Made by a program: the position numbers and the translations under genes. DNA of 64,000 nucleotides from Xylanibacillus composti (GTDB taxonomy: Bacteria > Bacillota > Bacilli > Paenibacillales > K13), in assembly GCF_018403685.1 (NCBI RefSeq), contig NZ_BOVK01000051.1, forward strand, positions 1-64,000. The letters are read 5' to 3'. The notes below the pieces were generated by a model. It was not told where the DNA came from. It was given only the letters and a program-made list of their open reading frames with translations, and did no database searches. Each line of letters starts with the position of its first letter. Position 1 is the first letter of the stretch. This document shows positions 1 through 9,380 of the stretch, piece after piece.

Positions 1-455
1 TTTGATGCAAGGCTAGTGCAAGATTTCCCGCTATGCGCCCCCTTCCTGCCCGGCAGCCCATCAGACTGCCACTGGCCGCGCCTCGGAAGCAGCAACCGCT
101 GCGGGCATCGCTGCAAGGCGCTGCGAGGCTACGGGCTACCGTTGTACGCAATCGTTGCAAAGCAACCGTGCATGGTTACCGCTGCAAGTCAATCGTTGCA
201 AGGCTACCGCTGCACTTTAGCGGGAATTCCTGGTCTTATCCTGGACGGTAGTGGAGTGGCGCGGCGGTTAGCGGACTTTCGTGGTCTTATTTCCATCATT
301 CCGCTTGACCATGCGCCGAAATAGGCTGAATACGACCAGTTTGTTCCGCTATTATGCAAGCAGACAGCGTTCGCGGGCCTATAAGACCAATATTTCCCAC
401 TATGCGCCCCTTCCTGCCCGCATCCAATTGGCTGACTTGTGCTGGTTGCACTTTC
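1..455. repeat. Non-coding stretch with degenerate direct repeats
   Basis: I see no convincing gene here. The sequence is full of short degenerate repeats such as ATCGTTGCAA and GGCTACCGCTGCA (about 145-215), and a longer direct repeat: positions 23-52 and 392-420 share ATTTCCCRCTATGCGCCCC followed by TTCCTGCCCG, with one substitution and one indel. It lies downstream of the minus-strand msrAB gene. Open frames across it have unnatural composition and are probably chance. Confidence 0.5.
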
Positions 456-1421
456 TCAGCTCTGTTCAAAGAGGGTGCGATATTCGCCGTAACCTTCCTT
501 CTCCAGATCCTCTTTTGGGATGAAGCGGAGCGCGGCGGAATTGATGCAGTAGCGCAAGCCGCCCTTGTCGCGCGGGCCGTCCGGGAACACATGGCCGAGA
601 TGGGAGTCCGCGAAGCGGCTGCGCACCTCTGTCCGCACCATCCCATGGCTGAGATCCATGCGCTCCTTTACATGATAGCCGTGCAGCGGCCTCGTAAAGC
701 TCGGCCAGCCGCAGCCGGAATCGAACTTGTCCAATGAGCTGAACAGCGGCTCGCCCGACACGATGTCCACATAAAGCCCTTCCTGCTTGTGGTCCCAGAA
801 TTCGTTCCGGAAGGGCGGCTCAGTACCATTGTTCTGCGTGACTTCATACTGCATCGAGTTCAAGCGCTGCCTGAGCTCCTCTGAACTGCCCTTGCGCGTC
901 CAATGCCTCTCGATAAATTCGTCCCGTCCAGACGCTTGCCGATAACGCTTGTAGTGAGCCGGGTTTTTGTGATGATAGCCCTGATGATACTCCTCCGCCT
1001 CATAGAATGGACCAGCCGGCAAGATTTGCGTGGCGATCGGTTTATCGAAGCGCCCGCTAGTCGCCAGTTCCTGCTTCGACAGCTCCGCCAGCTCCTTCTG
1101 TTCGTCATTGTGATAGAAGATAGCCGTCCGGTAAGAGTCTCCTCGGTCATAGAACTGGCCGCCGGGATCAGTAGGATCTATCTGCTGCCAATATAGCTGA
1201 AGCAGCTTCTCGTACGGAAATACCTCGGGATCAAACGTAATTTGCACAGCCTCGTAATGGCCTGTTGTCTCGGAGCAAACTTCCTCATAGGTCGGATTTT
1301 CCTTGTGGCCGCCTGTGTAGCCCGACACAACCTTGATAATGCCCGGCATCTCTTCAAACGGCGAAACCATACACCAAAAGCATCCGCCTGCGAACGTCGC
1401 GAGTTCCTGACGATTGGACAT
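456..1421 (-). CDS. msrAB: Bifunctional peptide-methionine sulfoxide reductase MsrA/MsrB
   Basis: This cytoplasmic repair enzyme reduces both S- and R-epimers of methionine sulfoxide in oxidised proteins. Residues ~5-160 are the MsrA domain, with the catalytic GCFWC motif at residues 13-17. Residues ~180-315 are the MsrB domain, with SGCGWPSF and the late [11 protein letters not shown] segment that carries the resolving/catalytic Cys region. At 321 aa it has the usual length for an A-B fusion. The ATG is preceded by AAGGAGG at a good distance. The gene appears monocistronic and no signal peptide is present. The nearby catalase suggests local oxidative-stress functions but not a shared operon. 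Confidence 0.95.
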   Translation of the reverse strand: MSNRQELATFAGGCFWCMVSPFEEMPGIIKVVSGYTGGHKENPTYEEVCSETTGHYEAVQITFDPEVFPYEKLLQLYWQQIDPTDPGGQFYDRGDSYRTAIFYHNDEQKELAELSKQELATSGRFDKPIATQILPAGPFYEAEEYHQGYHHKNPAHYKRYRQASGRDEFIERHWTRKGSSEELRQRLNSMQYEVTQNNGTEPPFRNEFWDHKQEGLYVDIVSGEPLFSSLDKFDSGCGWPSFTRPLHGYHVKERMDLSHGMVRTEVRSRFADSHLGHVFPDGPRDKGGLRYCINSAALRFIPKEDLEKEGYGEYRTLFEQS

Positions 1422-1554
1422 TTCGCTTCCTCCTTCTGTATCATTCTCCCTCTATTGTAGAGAAAACAGAGGAAAATTGCGAACAGCCATATGTTGCTGC
1501 CTCCGATCCGAGAAACGGCGTTTGCTATGGACAGCGGCAAAGCAACCCCTGACG

Positions 1555-1759
1555 TTAGGCAATTGCACCCTCTTGGTATTACAGCTTCAAGCCCAGTCCT
1601 ATTCTCGATACGCGTTACTAAAAGCCAGTGCAATTCGCGATCAGCTCCAAGCCCGGTGCAATTCGCTATTCGCTGTCCCATTCAAGCAATGTATGCCCCG
1701 TGTTACTGGAGCCCATACGCTGTCCCATTCAAGCCCGGTATGCCTCGCGATACTGGAGC
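1555..1759. repeat. Tandem repeats including a duplicated 3' end of the ABC transporter gene
   Basis: Positions 1671-1712 and 1718-1759 are two direct copies of about 42 bp, both starting CGCTGTCCCATTCAAGC and both ending TACTGGAGC. The second copy covers the last ~31 bases and the stop codon of the minus-strand exporter gene; the first lies just downstream of the stop. Further out (about 1555-1670) shorter decaying copies of GCAATTCGC and AGCCCGGTGCAATTCGC occur. The gene tail seems to have seeded a small tandem array. Confidence 0.7.
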
Positions 1760-3759
1760 TCATACAGCTTGCGGTACAGCCCATCCTGCCGCAGCAGCTC
1801 CTGATGGCTGCCGATCTCGCGAATGCGCCCCTTGTGCAGCACGACGATCTTGTCAGCGTGCTGGATCGTGGACAGCCGGTGGGCGACAATCAGCGTCGTG
1901 CGCCCCTTGGAAATCTTCGCGAACGCATCCTGGATAAGCAGTTCGGTTTCCGTATCAATATTCGCTGTCGCCTCGTCCAGGATGAGGATAGACGGGTTGA
2001 AGGCCAGCGTTCGCGCAACTGCCAGCAGCTGGCGCTGGCCGGCGGACAGATTGACACCGCGCTCCAGAATCGGTTCGTCATATTGCCGCGGCAGCTTCTC
2101 GATGAACGCATCCGCGTTCACAAAGCGGCAAATCTCCCGCACCTTCTCATCGTCAATGTGCTCGTTGCCAAGCCGGATATTCGTCTTGATATCGTCCGAG
2201 AACAAGAAGACATCCTGCTGCACAAGACCGATATGGCCTCTGAGCTCCTTCTTCGGCAGGTCGCGGACATCTACGCCATCGATCGTGATGCGTCCCTGCT
2301 GCACATCATAGAACCGGCAAAGCAAGCTGATAATCGAGCTCTTTCCCGCGCCGGTCGCGCCGACGAAGGCCACCGTTTCGCCAGGTGATATCGTCAGATC
2401 AACATCGTGCAGCACAGGCTCATTCGGATTGTAGGCAAACGACACATGCTCGAAGCGGATCTCGCCCTTGACGTTGTCCAGGTGACGCGGCGCCGTCGGC
2501 TCCGGCAGTTCATCCCGCTCGTCGAGCATCTGGAAGATCCGTTCCGAGGAAACCATCGACTGCTGCAGCACTGTGAATTTCTCTGCCATATCCTGAATCG
2601 GCTTGAAAAATCGATTGACATAATCGATGAAGGCATACAGCACCCCGAATTCCAGCACGCCGCTGACCATCTGACCTCCGCCGTACCAGATAATCAAGGC
2701 CAAGCCAATCGCATAAATGAAGTCCATTACCGGACGATACAAGGAAGACAAATGCAGCTCGCGGTTGTTCGCGTCAAAGTGACTCCGGTTAATCGCATGC
2801 ACTTTATCAAATTGCCGCTGCTCCCGGTGAAACATCTGCACGACACGCATGCCGGTAATATTTTCGTTCAAAGCGGCATTAATGCGGGACAGCTTCGAGC
2901 GCACCTCGCGCAGCGCTTCCCGGGCATATTTGCGGTAAACAAACGTGGCGCCAACAATAAGCGGCAAGGTCAGGAAGGCCACGAGCGCAAGCTTCACGTT
3001 CAGCAGCAGCATAAAGACCATGATGCCTGCGAGCATGCAGAAATCTTTCAGCAGATTGATCATGACGTTGCTGTACATTTCGTTCAGCGTTTGCGTATCG
3101 TTCGTGACGCGCGTCACCAGCCTTCCCACCGGGTTGCGGTCGAAAAAGGAGAAGGACAGCCGCTGCAAATGGGCGAACATATCGCTGCGCATCTTGCGGA
3201 TAATTCGCTGGGCGATCAAATTCAGGATATACGTCTGGCCATAGTTCAGCAGAAAGGCGGAGCTCACCAGGAACAAGTACAGCCCGGACAACCAGTACAG
3301 GCCGCGCACATCCTGATCGCGAAAGCGGTCCACCTCTTCCTCGGTCAAACGCTTGACCATGAACCTTTCCGCTCCGTCGGCCCTCCACTCCATTAGCGCA
3401 TACATATCGCCCTGCTTTTCGATGTAAAATACCGGCTTCATTGCCAGTGATTCCGGTTCGAGCTTGCCCGACAGTTTTTTCTCCCGCACCAATACTCGCT
3501 CATCAAGCTGCACCGCCGGAACGCCCTTCGGCACTTCTTCCCCCTGCATATCCACCATCGGCAAATGCAGTCCGTTAATGTGATCGTCAATCGCAACCTT
3601 GATCAAATAGGGGCCCGAGAGCTCGGCAATTGTAATGAGCGCAACAAGCACCAAGGAGAGGATGAGCAGCCCTTTATGCGGTTTTGTATAGCGGAGCAAG
3701 CGCCGGATTAGACGGGCATCGTAGGCTTTGCCAAGCTTTTCTTCCTCATGAATGCTCAT
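1729..3759 (-). CDS. ABC exporter half-transporter, larger subunit (BmrD/YheH-like)
   Basis: This is an ATP-binding/permease half-transporter of the multidrug exporter class, probably the second subunit of a heterodimer with the preceding gene. The N-terminal half has six membrane helices. An extracytoplasmic insert of roughly 100 residues lies between helices 1 and 2 (about residues 55-155), as in the long subunit of Bacillus BmrCD. The nucleotide-binding domain has Walker A GATGAGKSS, signature LSAGQRQ and Walker B ILILDEAT followed by H-loop AHRLST. The 676-aa length agrees with BmrD (~673 aa from memory). It starts 11 nt after the stop of its partner, so the two are an operon. Its 3' end is duplicated downstream. 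Confidence 0.88.
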   Translation of the reverse strand: MSIHEEEKLGKAYDARLIRRLLRYTKPHKGLLILSLVLVALITIAELSGPYLIKVAIDDHINGLHLPMVDMQGEEVPKGVPAVQLDERVLVREKKLSGKLEPESLAMKPVFYIEKQGDMYALMEWRADGAERFMVKRLTEEEVDRFRDQDVRGLYWLSGLYLFLVSSAFLLNYGQTYILNLIAQRIIRKMRSDMFAHLQRLSFSFFDRNPVGRLVTRVTNDTQTLNEMYSNVMINLLKDFCMLAGIMVFMLLLNVKLALVAFLTLPLIVGATFVYRKYAREALREVRSKLSRINAALNENITGMRVVQMFHREQRQFDKVHAINRSHFDANNRELHLSSLYRPVMDFIYAIGLALIIWYGGGQMVSGVLEFGVLYAFIDYVNRFFKPIQDMAEKFTVLQQSMVSSERIFQMLDERDELPEPTAPRHLDNVKGEIRFEHVSFAYNPNEPVLHDVDLTISPGETVAFVGATGAGKSSIISLLCRFYDVQQGRITIDGVDVRDLPKKELRGHIGLVQQDVFLFSDDIKTNIRLGNEHIDDEKVREICRFVNADAFIEKLPRQYDEPILERGVNLSAGQRQLLAVARTLAFNPSILILDEATANIDTETELLIQDAFAKISKGRTTLIVAHRLSTIQHADKIVVLHKGRIREIGSHQELLRQDGLYRKLYELQYREAYRA

Positions 3760-3770
3760 GGCTCTCCCTC

Positions 3771-5522
3771 CTATATTTCCCCGGAAATTTGTTCTTCGAG
3801 CTGCTGCTGCTCATACAAGTGATGATACACACCGCCCAGCCGCAGCAGCTGCTCATGCGTGCCGCGCTCCACGATCCGTCCCTCATCCAGCACGACGATC
3901 TGATCCGCATGCTGTACGGTAGAAACACGGTGCGCAATCATAATCGTTGTCAGCCCCCGGCGCTTCTGCTTCAACCGCTCCAGCAGCGCTTCCTCCGTCT
4001 TCGTATCTACAGCAGACAGGCTGTCATCCAGCACGAGAATAGACGGATGCTTAATCAGCGCGCGGGCAATGGACAACCGCTGCTTCTGGCCGCCCGACAA
4101 GGTTACGCCGCGCTCGCCCAGCATCGTCTCGAAATTGCCCGGGAAATCCTGAATATTGTCCAGCACCTGCGCATCCTCTGCCGCGCGGACGATCTCCTCC
4201 TCGCTCGCCTGGTCTAGACCAAAAGCGATGTTCTCGCGGATCGTCTCCGAGAATAAAAAGTTCTCCTGCGGCACCATGCCGATATCGCGCCGCAGCACCG
4301 CAAGCGGAATTTCCTTCAGGGCGTGGCCGTCAATCCGCACGCTCCCTTCCTTTACGTCATACAGCCGGACTAGCAGGTTGACTAGCGTTGATTTGCCGCT
4401 GCCGGTTTTGCCGATCAAAGCGACCGTCTGGCCCTGTGGAATATCGAGCGTAACATCCCGGAGAGCCGGCTCCTTGCTGCCCGGATAGCGGAACGTCAGC
4501 GATTCGATGCAGATATGGCCGTTGAGCTTGCTTATTGGCTGGACTGCCGGATTGTCCTGAATGTCGGGCTTCGAATACAAAATTTCATTGATCCGGCTCA
4601 TCGATGCAGCGCCCCGCTGAAAAATATTAATCATCCAGCCAATCCCCATAATCGGTCCAATCAACAAGCCGAGATAGGCGTTGAAGGCGACGAAATCGCC
4701 AATCGTAATTTGGTTGCGGATGACCAGAATGCCGCCAAAGCCTAGGACGAGCAAGTAGCTGACCCCAGTCACCCATTGCACTAGCGGATTGAAGAACGCC
4801 TGCAGCTTCGCCATGCGCATGTTGCGCATGAAGTTGAAGGTATTAATGTCCGCGAATCTGCGCTCCTGCTCCTCTTCCTGCGCGAATGCTTTGACCACAC
4901 GCATCCCCGAGATGTTCTCTTGTACCCGGTCGGTCAACGCGGAGAACGCCTCCTGCGCATCCCGGAAGCGGTCATAGATCTTGGAGCCGAAGCTGATCGC
5001 AAGAAAGGCCATAACCGGAAGCGGCAGCAAGCCGATCAAGGTCAGCTTCCAGTCAATCGTCACGACCATGATCGCAATGGTCAGGCTGAAGAGCACCAGC
5101 GTATCGATCATGACTACCATTCCGCCGCCGAACGTGAAGCGCACCGCCTGGAGGTCATTGGTGGCGTGCGCCATCAGATCGCCCGTTTTCCGCTTGCTGT
5201 ACCACTGGGGCGAGAGCTTCTGGTAATGCGCGAACAGCTTGTTGCGCAGCTCGTATTCCAGCGTGCGGGCCACGCCGAAGATCATCACCCTCCATAGATA
5301 GCGAAAAATAAAAATCCCCACACTCGCGAGAAAAATCCATCCAATATAAGTCCATATGAGAGAAGCGGAGCCCAGTCCGCTGTTCAAATCATCCGTCAAT
5401 CTCCCCAGCGTCCAAGGTATGGCCAATTGGCTCAGGTCCGTAATGACGATCGACAGAATGCCGATGACATACCTCCATCTAAAGCGCCAGACAAACCCGC
5501 GCAGCGTCCACAAGTCTTTCAT
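3771..5522 (-). CDS. ABC exporter half-transporter, smaller subunit (BmrC/YheI-like)
   Basis: This membrane exporter subunit (583 aa) has six transmembrane helices in the first ~310 residues and a C-terminal ATPase domain: Walker A GKTGSGKST, signature LSGGQKQR and Walker B ILVLDDSLSAVD. Asp replaces the usual catalytic Glu after the Walker B Asp (DD instead of DE). That degenerate site is typical of one partner in heterodimeric exporters such as BmrCD, whose BmrC is ~585 aa. Gene order (short then long subunit) also matches bmrC-bmrD. The start region is preceded by a leader ORF with an excellent ribosome binding site, suggesting attenuation control. The exported substrate cannot be read from the sequence. 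Confidence 0.88.
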   Translation of the reverse strand: MKDLWTLRGFVWRFRWRYVIGILSIVITDLSQLAIPWTLGRLTDDLNSGLGSASLIWTYIGWIFLASVGIFIFRYLWRVMIFGVARTLEYELRNKLFAHYQKLSPQWYSKRKTGDLMAHATNDLQAVRFTFGGGMVVMIDTLVLFSLTIAIMVVTIDWKLTLIGLLPLPVMAFLAISFGSKIYDRFRDAQEAFSALTDRVQENISGMRVVKAFAQEEEQERRFADINTFNFMRNMRMAKLQAFFNPLVQWVTGVSYLLVLGFGGILVIRNQITIGDFVAFNAYLGLLIGPIMGIGWMINIFQRGAASMSRINEILYSKPDIQDNPAVQPISKLNGHICIESLTFRYPGSKEPALRDVTLDIPQGQTVALIGKTGSGKSTLVNLLVRLYDVKEGSVRIDGHALKEIPLAVLRRDIGMVPQENFLFSETIRENIAFGLDQASEEEIVRAAEDAQVLDNIQDFPGNFETMLGERGVTLSGGQKQRLSIARALIKHPSILVLDDSLSAVDTKTEEALLERLKQKRRGLTTIMIAHRVSTVQHADQIVVLDEGRIVERGTHEQLLRLGGVYHHLYEQQQLEEQISGEI

Positions 5523-5561
5523 TCGTTCACCGCCCCCAAACCCGTTCTTGAAATCGCATAC

Positions 5562-5598
5562 AAAAACAGTACCACGATTTTACTGCGATGGGTATGCG
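5562..5598 (-). promoter_or_regulatory. Possible attenuator hairpins before the BmrCD-like operon
   Basis: Two competing structures can be drawn on the minus strand. A 5-bp stem CAGTA/TACTG (5581-5585 with 5567-5571) is followed at once by five U residues, like a weak terminator. A longer-range stem CGCATAC/GTATGCG (5592-5598 with 5555-5561) encloses it. The leader ORF overlaps the proximal arms, so ribosome position could choose between folds. The terminator stem is short, so this is tentative. Confidence 0.4.
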
Positions 5599-5612
5599 AG
5601 ATTATTATGCAT
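5580..5612 (-). CDS. Leader peptide MHNNLAYPSQ of the BmrCD-like operon
   Basis: This 10-codon ORF (ATG to TAA) lies 57 nt upstream of the exporter gene. It is preceded by GAGGAGG with a 6-nt spacer, a much stronger ribosome binding site than that of the exporter itself. In B. subtilis bmrCD is controlled by a translated leader (BmrB) and ribosome-mediated attenuation; this short ORF could play the same role, although its sequence does not contain an obvious +X+ arrest motif. Function is inferred from position only. Confidence 0.5.
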   Translation of the reverse strand: MHNNLAYPSQ

Positions 5613-5708
5613 TACAATCCTCCTCTAATAGGCACGTCCTGCGACGATAACGCATAATCCGGAAAAATCTTGGGATAGTAGGAAAATCACGAAGACGAGG
5701 TGAAGCGA

Positions 5709-6098
5709 ATGAACACGGCTATAAATGAAGCGACTTCCTGGCTGGAGGCGCATGTAGGAAGCCAGCTGCTGATCCAAAAGGGGGAGTTGGACATCGGATC
5801 TCGCCAAAAGGGCGATACAGACATGGTGCAGCTGCAGCTGGAACGGCTGGAAATACGTCGCAGCAAGCAAGCGGACAGCGATGATTACTTCGCCAGCCAT
5901 GAAATTTGCCTCCACGGTCCGGGCACAATTCAGGCGGATCATGGCGAGGCCGAGCTTCCCCGGCACATGTACGAAATTCCGCTGCCGGGCAGCCTGCGTG
6001 CAAGCTCGCAGGAGAACCGGCTGCAGATCGCCACGGAGAGAGCCCTCTACATCATTCAGCCTCACGCGCAGAGGCAGGCGCCTCCGATGCTGCATTAG
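5709..6098 (+). CDS. Small hypothetical protein, 129 aa
   Basis: I do not recognise a family. The protein is hydrophilic, has no signal peptide or membrane segment, and contains a high proportion of Gln, Glu and Arg. It has a mixed alpha/beta look, with a stretch of acidic and His residues near the middle. The ATG at 5709 is chosen because GACGAGG lies 8 nt upstream; an in-frame GTG at 5700 overlaps that site. It is transcribed divergently from the drug exporter and ends before a strong terminator, so it is a real single-gene unit. A bidirectional control region (5613-5708) may be shared with the exporter leader. Confidence 0.65.
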   Translation: MNTAINEATSWLEAHVGSQLLIQKGELDIGSRQKGDTDMVQLQLERLEIRRSKQADSDDYFASHEICLHGPGTIQADHGEAELPRHMYEIPLPGSLRASSQENRLQIATERALYIIQPHAQRQAPPMLH

Positions 6099-6137
6099 CC
6101 AGCTGCTCTTGCTTGACCGCAAGCACACGAGGTATCG

Positions 6138-6172
6138 CGGAACGGACATTTATGGCCGTTCCGTTTTTTTTT
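6138..6172 (+). terminator. Rho-independent terminator
   Basis: A perfect 8-bp stem CGGAACGG / CCGTTCCG with a 10-nt loop is followed by nine T residues. It ends the transcript of the small hypothetical gene. Confidence 0.9.
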
Positions 6173-6419
6173 GAGGCCAATTGCCCATGAGCTTTCGCAC
6201 TTCATACAAACCATGCGGATCAGGCTCCGCGCATTTGCGCTCGGCACTTCCAGTGTGCGGCATCCTTCTCTTCCAGCAATCTTGACCTTGCCGGACATCT
6301 CCGACTCACGCACCAACAGGAATCCCGCCGGCTTCGATACGCCGTATAACGCTTGCTAGCATACGGCCAGTCATTCTCCCGCTGCAAGGAAGCTGTTCGC
6401 AGAACTGACAAAACTTTAA

Positions 6420-6469
6420 TTAAAATAATTATAAATAAGTATTGACTATCAATTGAGAAATGTTATCAT
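6420..6469 (+). promoter_or_regulatory. Catalase promoter with a PerR-box-like operator
   Basis: Positions 6420-6434 read TTAAAATAATTATAA, which matches the Bacillus PerR box TTATAATNATTATAA at 14 of the 15 positions (one is degenerate). Immediately downstream are a -35 element TTGACT (6442-6447) and an extended -10, TG-T-TATCAT (hexamer 6464-6469), with 16 nt between the hexamers. This arrangement predicts peroxide-inducible transcription of the catalase. Confidence 0.75.
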
Positions 6470-6518
6470 TGAATAATCGAAGCATTGTTACCAACAACTT
6501 TAGACAGGGAGTGGTCTT

Positions 6519-7973
6519 ATGACAAACAAAAAACTCACAACTAGCTGGGGCGCTCCAGTAGGAGACAATCAGCATTCCATGACTGCCGGCTCCAGGGGAC
6601 CTACGCTCATACAGGATGTGCACTTATTGGAAAAGCTCGCCCATTTCAACCGGGAGCGAATTCCAGAGCGTGTCGTTCATGCCAAGGGAGCCGGGGCACA
6701 CGGCTACTTCGAGGTCACGCAGGACATGTCCGCCTATACGAAAGCGAAGCTATTCAACGGCGTCGGAAAGCGCACGCCGCTGTTCGTCCGTTTCTCCACC
6801 GTGGCAGGGGAAAGCGGTTCGGCAGATACAGTCCGTGATCCACGCGGGTTCGCCGTTAAATTTTATACAGAGGAAGGCAATTACGATCTGGTCGGCAACA
6901 ACACGCCGATATTCTTCATTCGCGATGCAATCAAATTTCCGGATTTCATCCACACGCAGAAGCGCCATCCGCAGACTCATCTGAAAAACCCTACGGCCGT
7001 GTGGGATTTCTGGTCGCTCTCCCCTGAATCCCTTCATCAGGTTACTTATTTGATGGGCGATCGCGGCATTCCGGCAACATACCGCCATATGGACGGTTTC
7101 GGCAGCCATACGTTCAAGTGGGTCAACGCTGCGGGAGAGGCAGTCTGGGTGAAATATCACTTCAAGACCGAGCAAGGGGTACAAAATCTGACCGAGGAAG
7201 TAGCTGCCAAGATCGCTGGAGAAAACCCTGACTATCATACGGAGGATTTGTTCAACGCAATCGATCGCGGGGATTTCCCGGCCTGGAGGCTCTATGTGCA
7301 AATCATGCCGATAGCAGACGCCGATACGTACCGCTTCGATCCGTTCGACGTGACGAAGGTTTGGTCGCACAAGGACTATCCGCTCATAGAGGTGGGCCGC
7401 CTTGTACTGGACCGCAATCCGGACAATTATTTCGCCGAGGTCGAGCAGGCTGCCTTCTCGCCTGGCACATTGGTTCCCGGGATCGAGCCATCGCCGGACA
7501 AAATGCTCCAGGGCCGCCTGTTCGCCTATGCAGACGCGCACCGATACCGCGTTGGAGCGAATCACCAGCAGCTGCCGATCAATCGGCCTAAGGCGGAGGT
7601 CCATCACTATCAGCGGGACGGCGCAATGGCCGGCGGGTCCAATGGCGGCAGCGGCGTATACTATGAACCGAACAGCTTCGAGGGCCCGAAGGAATCGCCG
7701 GAGCACAGAACTTCGCCATTCCCGGTATCGGGACAAGCAGCCAGCGTCGCCTATGACAGCGACGATCACTTCACGCAAGCCGGAGACCTGTATCGGCTCA
7801 TGGATGCAGAGGAACAGGAACGCCTGGTCCAGACGATTGTCAACGCCATGAAGCCCGTCGAAAGAGAAGACATTCTGATCCGGCAAATCCAGCACTTCTA
7901 CAAAGCTGACCCGGACTACGGCCGGCGTGTAGCGCAAGGACTAGGTCTGGAACAGCATCTGCCCAACGGATAA
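6519..7973 (+). CDS. katA: Haem catalase, small-subunit clade (KatA-like)
   Basis: This enzyme dismutates hydrogen peroxide to water and oxygen in the cytoplasm. Its 484 aa is normal for a clade-3 monofunctional haem catalase. The active-site His region is at [15 protein letters not shown] (residues ~48-62), the distal Asn at [11 protein letters not shown] (~127), and the proximal haem-ligand signature at [14 protein letters not shown] (~333-346). The ATG follows AGGGAGTGG at a good spacing. A PerR-box-like site precedes the gene and a bidirectional terminator follows, so it is a single-gene unit. A second, unrelated manganese catalase lies at 53.6 kb. Confidence 0.96.
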   Translation: MTNKKLTTSWGAPVGDNQHSMTAGSRGPTLIQDVHLLEKLAHFNRERIPERVVHAKGAGAHGYFEVTQDMSAYTKAKLFNGVGKRTPLFVRFSTVAGESGSADTVRDPRGFAVKFYTEEGNYDLVGNNTPIFFIRDAIKFPDFIHTQKRHPQTHLKNPTAVWDFWSLSPESLHQVTYLMGDRGIPATYRHMDGFGSHTFKWVNAAGEAVWVKYHFKTEQGVQNLTEEVAAKIAGENPDYHTEDLFNAIDRGDFPAWRLYVQIMPIADADTYRFDPFDVTKVWSHKDYPLIEVGRLVLDRNPDNYFAEVEQAAFSPGTLVPGIEPSPDKMLQGRLFAYADAHRYRVGANHQQLPINRPKAEVHHYQRDGAMAGGSNGGSGVYYEPNSFEGPKESPEHRTSPFPVSGQAASVAYDSDDHFTQAGDLYRLMDAEEQERLVQTIVNAMKPVEREDILIRQIQHFYKADPDYGRRVAQGLGLEQHLPNG

Positions 7974-8049
7974 AAAATGGAAGCTCATAATATCGCGGCC
8001 GGATTTGCATCCGCATAGAAGATGCTTTCTGCCTAAGCACGCTCAAGCA

Positions 8050-8097
8050 AAAAAAAGTCCTCAATCGAATGGATCATCCATCGATTGAGGACTTTTT
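8050..8097. terminator. Bidirectional terminator between katA and uxuA
   Basis: A perfect 13-bp inverted repeat AGTCCTCAATCGA / TCGATTGAGGACT with a self-complementary inner loop is flanked by a run of A on the left and T on the right. It therefore serves both converging genes. Confidence 0.92.
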
Positions 8098-8109
8098 CTG
8101 CATCCAAAC

Positions 8110-9078
8110 TTATTTCTTCTGACCGTAAGTCGCTTCCATCAAGCCCTTGATGTAGCCGACGCCGTACAAGCGGCCAAGCACTTCATAGCCAGGATTGTCA
8201 TTGTTCTCGCCTGCCATCGTCGGTACGTGGTCCGGTCTGGCCGGCCCGTCGAAGCCAACTTCGGCGTATGTTTTCATCGCTTGGAACATATCTGTTTTGC
8301 CGTCGTCATGGAACGTCTCCTCGAACTTCTCCTTCGTGCCTCTCACATCGCGGAAATGAACGAAGAACAGCTTATCCTGTTCGGCAAAGCGGCGAATCGT
8401 AGCCGGAATATCGTCGCCTGCCGTAGCCAATGTGCCTTGGCACAAGCAGATGCCGCTGTACTCGCTAGGCACCAGATCAATCGCACGCTGCAGCGCGTCA
8501 GCACTGGTCAGAATGCGGGATACGCCGCGGATCGGAGAAATCGGCGGATCGTCCGGATGCAGCGCCAGCTTCACGCCCGCTTCCTCCGCCACCGGCACGA
8601 TGGCCTTCAGATAGTACTCCAGATTCGTCCACAGCTCGTCTTCGCTGATTGGCGCATTTTCCGTATACGGCGCATCCTGCATCAAGGAATGGTCGTACCC
8701 GGATACTAGCGCCCCGCCGCGCGTGCGGATCGTAGTCGAAGTACGGAACCAGTTGAATTCCGCCATGAAATCGTAGCACCAAACGGGAATGCCTACTTTG
8801 CCCATGTTGCGGATCAGCTCTTGAACGACCTTGATTTCCTCATCGCGGCCAGGCTGATTCAGCTTGATTTTATTCGCAGGCGGTCTCGATTCGATAACCT
8901 CTACGCGAATGCCGAAATTCTCGTAGCGTTGCTTCATGTGCAGCAGATTCATATAATCCCAGGGCTTGAAGCCGTTTTGCTCCGGGGGCAGTCCCGCAAC
9001 TGCGTAATCTACGCCCATTTGCTTGCTCAACGCCCATAGCCGGTTCTCATGTGTCCCCAACATTTCAGCCAGTTTCAA
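8110..9078 (-). CDS. uxuA: D-mannonate dehydratase
   Basis: It converts D-mannonate to 2-keto-3-deoxygluconate (KDG), the common end of glucuronate and galacturonate breakdown. The protein has a TIM-barrel UxuA pattern: start KLAEML, WGYD-like metal region, LALHPDDPP (~residues 190-198), GICLCQGT, FVHFRDVRG and a C-terminal PDHVP. The start is taken as TTG at 9078, giving the family-typical MKLAEML after GGAGGG with a 7-nt spacer; an upstream ATG at 9093 would place the ribosome binding site inside the gene. At 322 aa it is slightly short of the usual ~350. It is separated from the rest of the pectin cluster by its own promoter. Confidence 0.92.
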   Translation of the reverse strand: MKLAEMLGTHENRLWALSKQMGVDYAVAGLPPEQNGFKPWDYMNLLHMKQRYENFGIRVEVIESRPPANKIKLNQPGRDEEIKVVQELIRNMGKVGIPVWCYDFMAEFNWFRTSTTIRTRGGALVSGYDHSLMQDAPYTENAPISEDELWTNLEYYLKAIVPVAEEAGVKLALHPDDPPISPIRGVSRILTSADALQRAIDLVPSEYSGICLCQGTLATAGDDIPATIRRFAEQDKLFFVHFRDVRGTKEKFEETFHDDGKTDMFQAMKTYAEVGFDGPARPDHVPTMAGENNDNPGYEVLGRLYGVGYIKGLMEATYGQKK

Positions 9079-9131
9079 TTGATAGCCCTCCATTGCTTCA
9101 GGTAGTTTGTAGCAACCGTTTTCATACTAGT

Positions 9132-9160
9132 ATTGTAGTGCGCGAATATGGAATATTCAA
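9132..9160 (-). promoter_or_regulatory. uxuA promoter with a weak cre-like site
   Basis: On the minus strand a -35 TTGAAT (9155-9160) and -10 TACAAT (9132-9137) are separated by 17 nt. Just downstream, TGAAAACGGTTGCT resembles a CcpA cre site with two mismatches. The rest of the 9079-9380 gap shows nothing else that I can call. Confidence 0.6.
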
Positions 9161-9380
9161 TGACTTGCAATTGAACGCATAAAAAATCCGACACAGATTT
9201 GAAGGAATACCTACACTGCGGCCATCTGACGAATCATCGCCCGGATTAAAGCCACCTGGAAAGACCATTCTCGGAGAATTCCGCGCGATTCGCTGCAGGA
9301 TGCCGGTCAGATATCCCTTCATGCATACTGTGCAGATCAACAAGCTGCCCGCTCTGGAACCATCAAGCGTCCTGAACCGA

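Noticed and set aside
5427-5657. Plus-strand frame across the exporter leader
   Set aside because: Antisense to the exporter start and leader, no ribosome binding site, no family resemblance.
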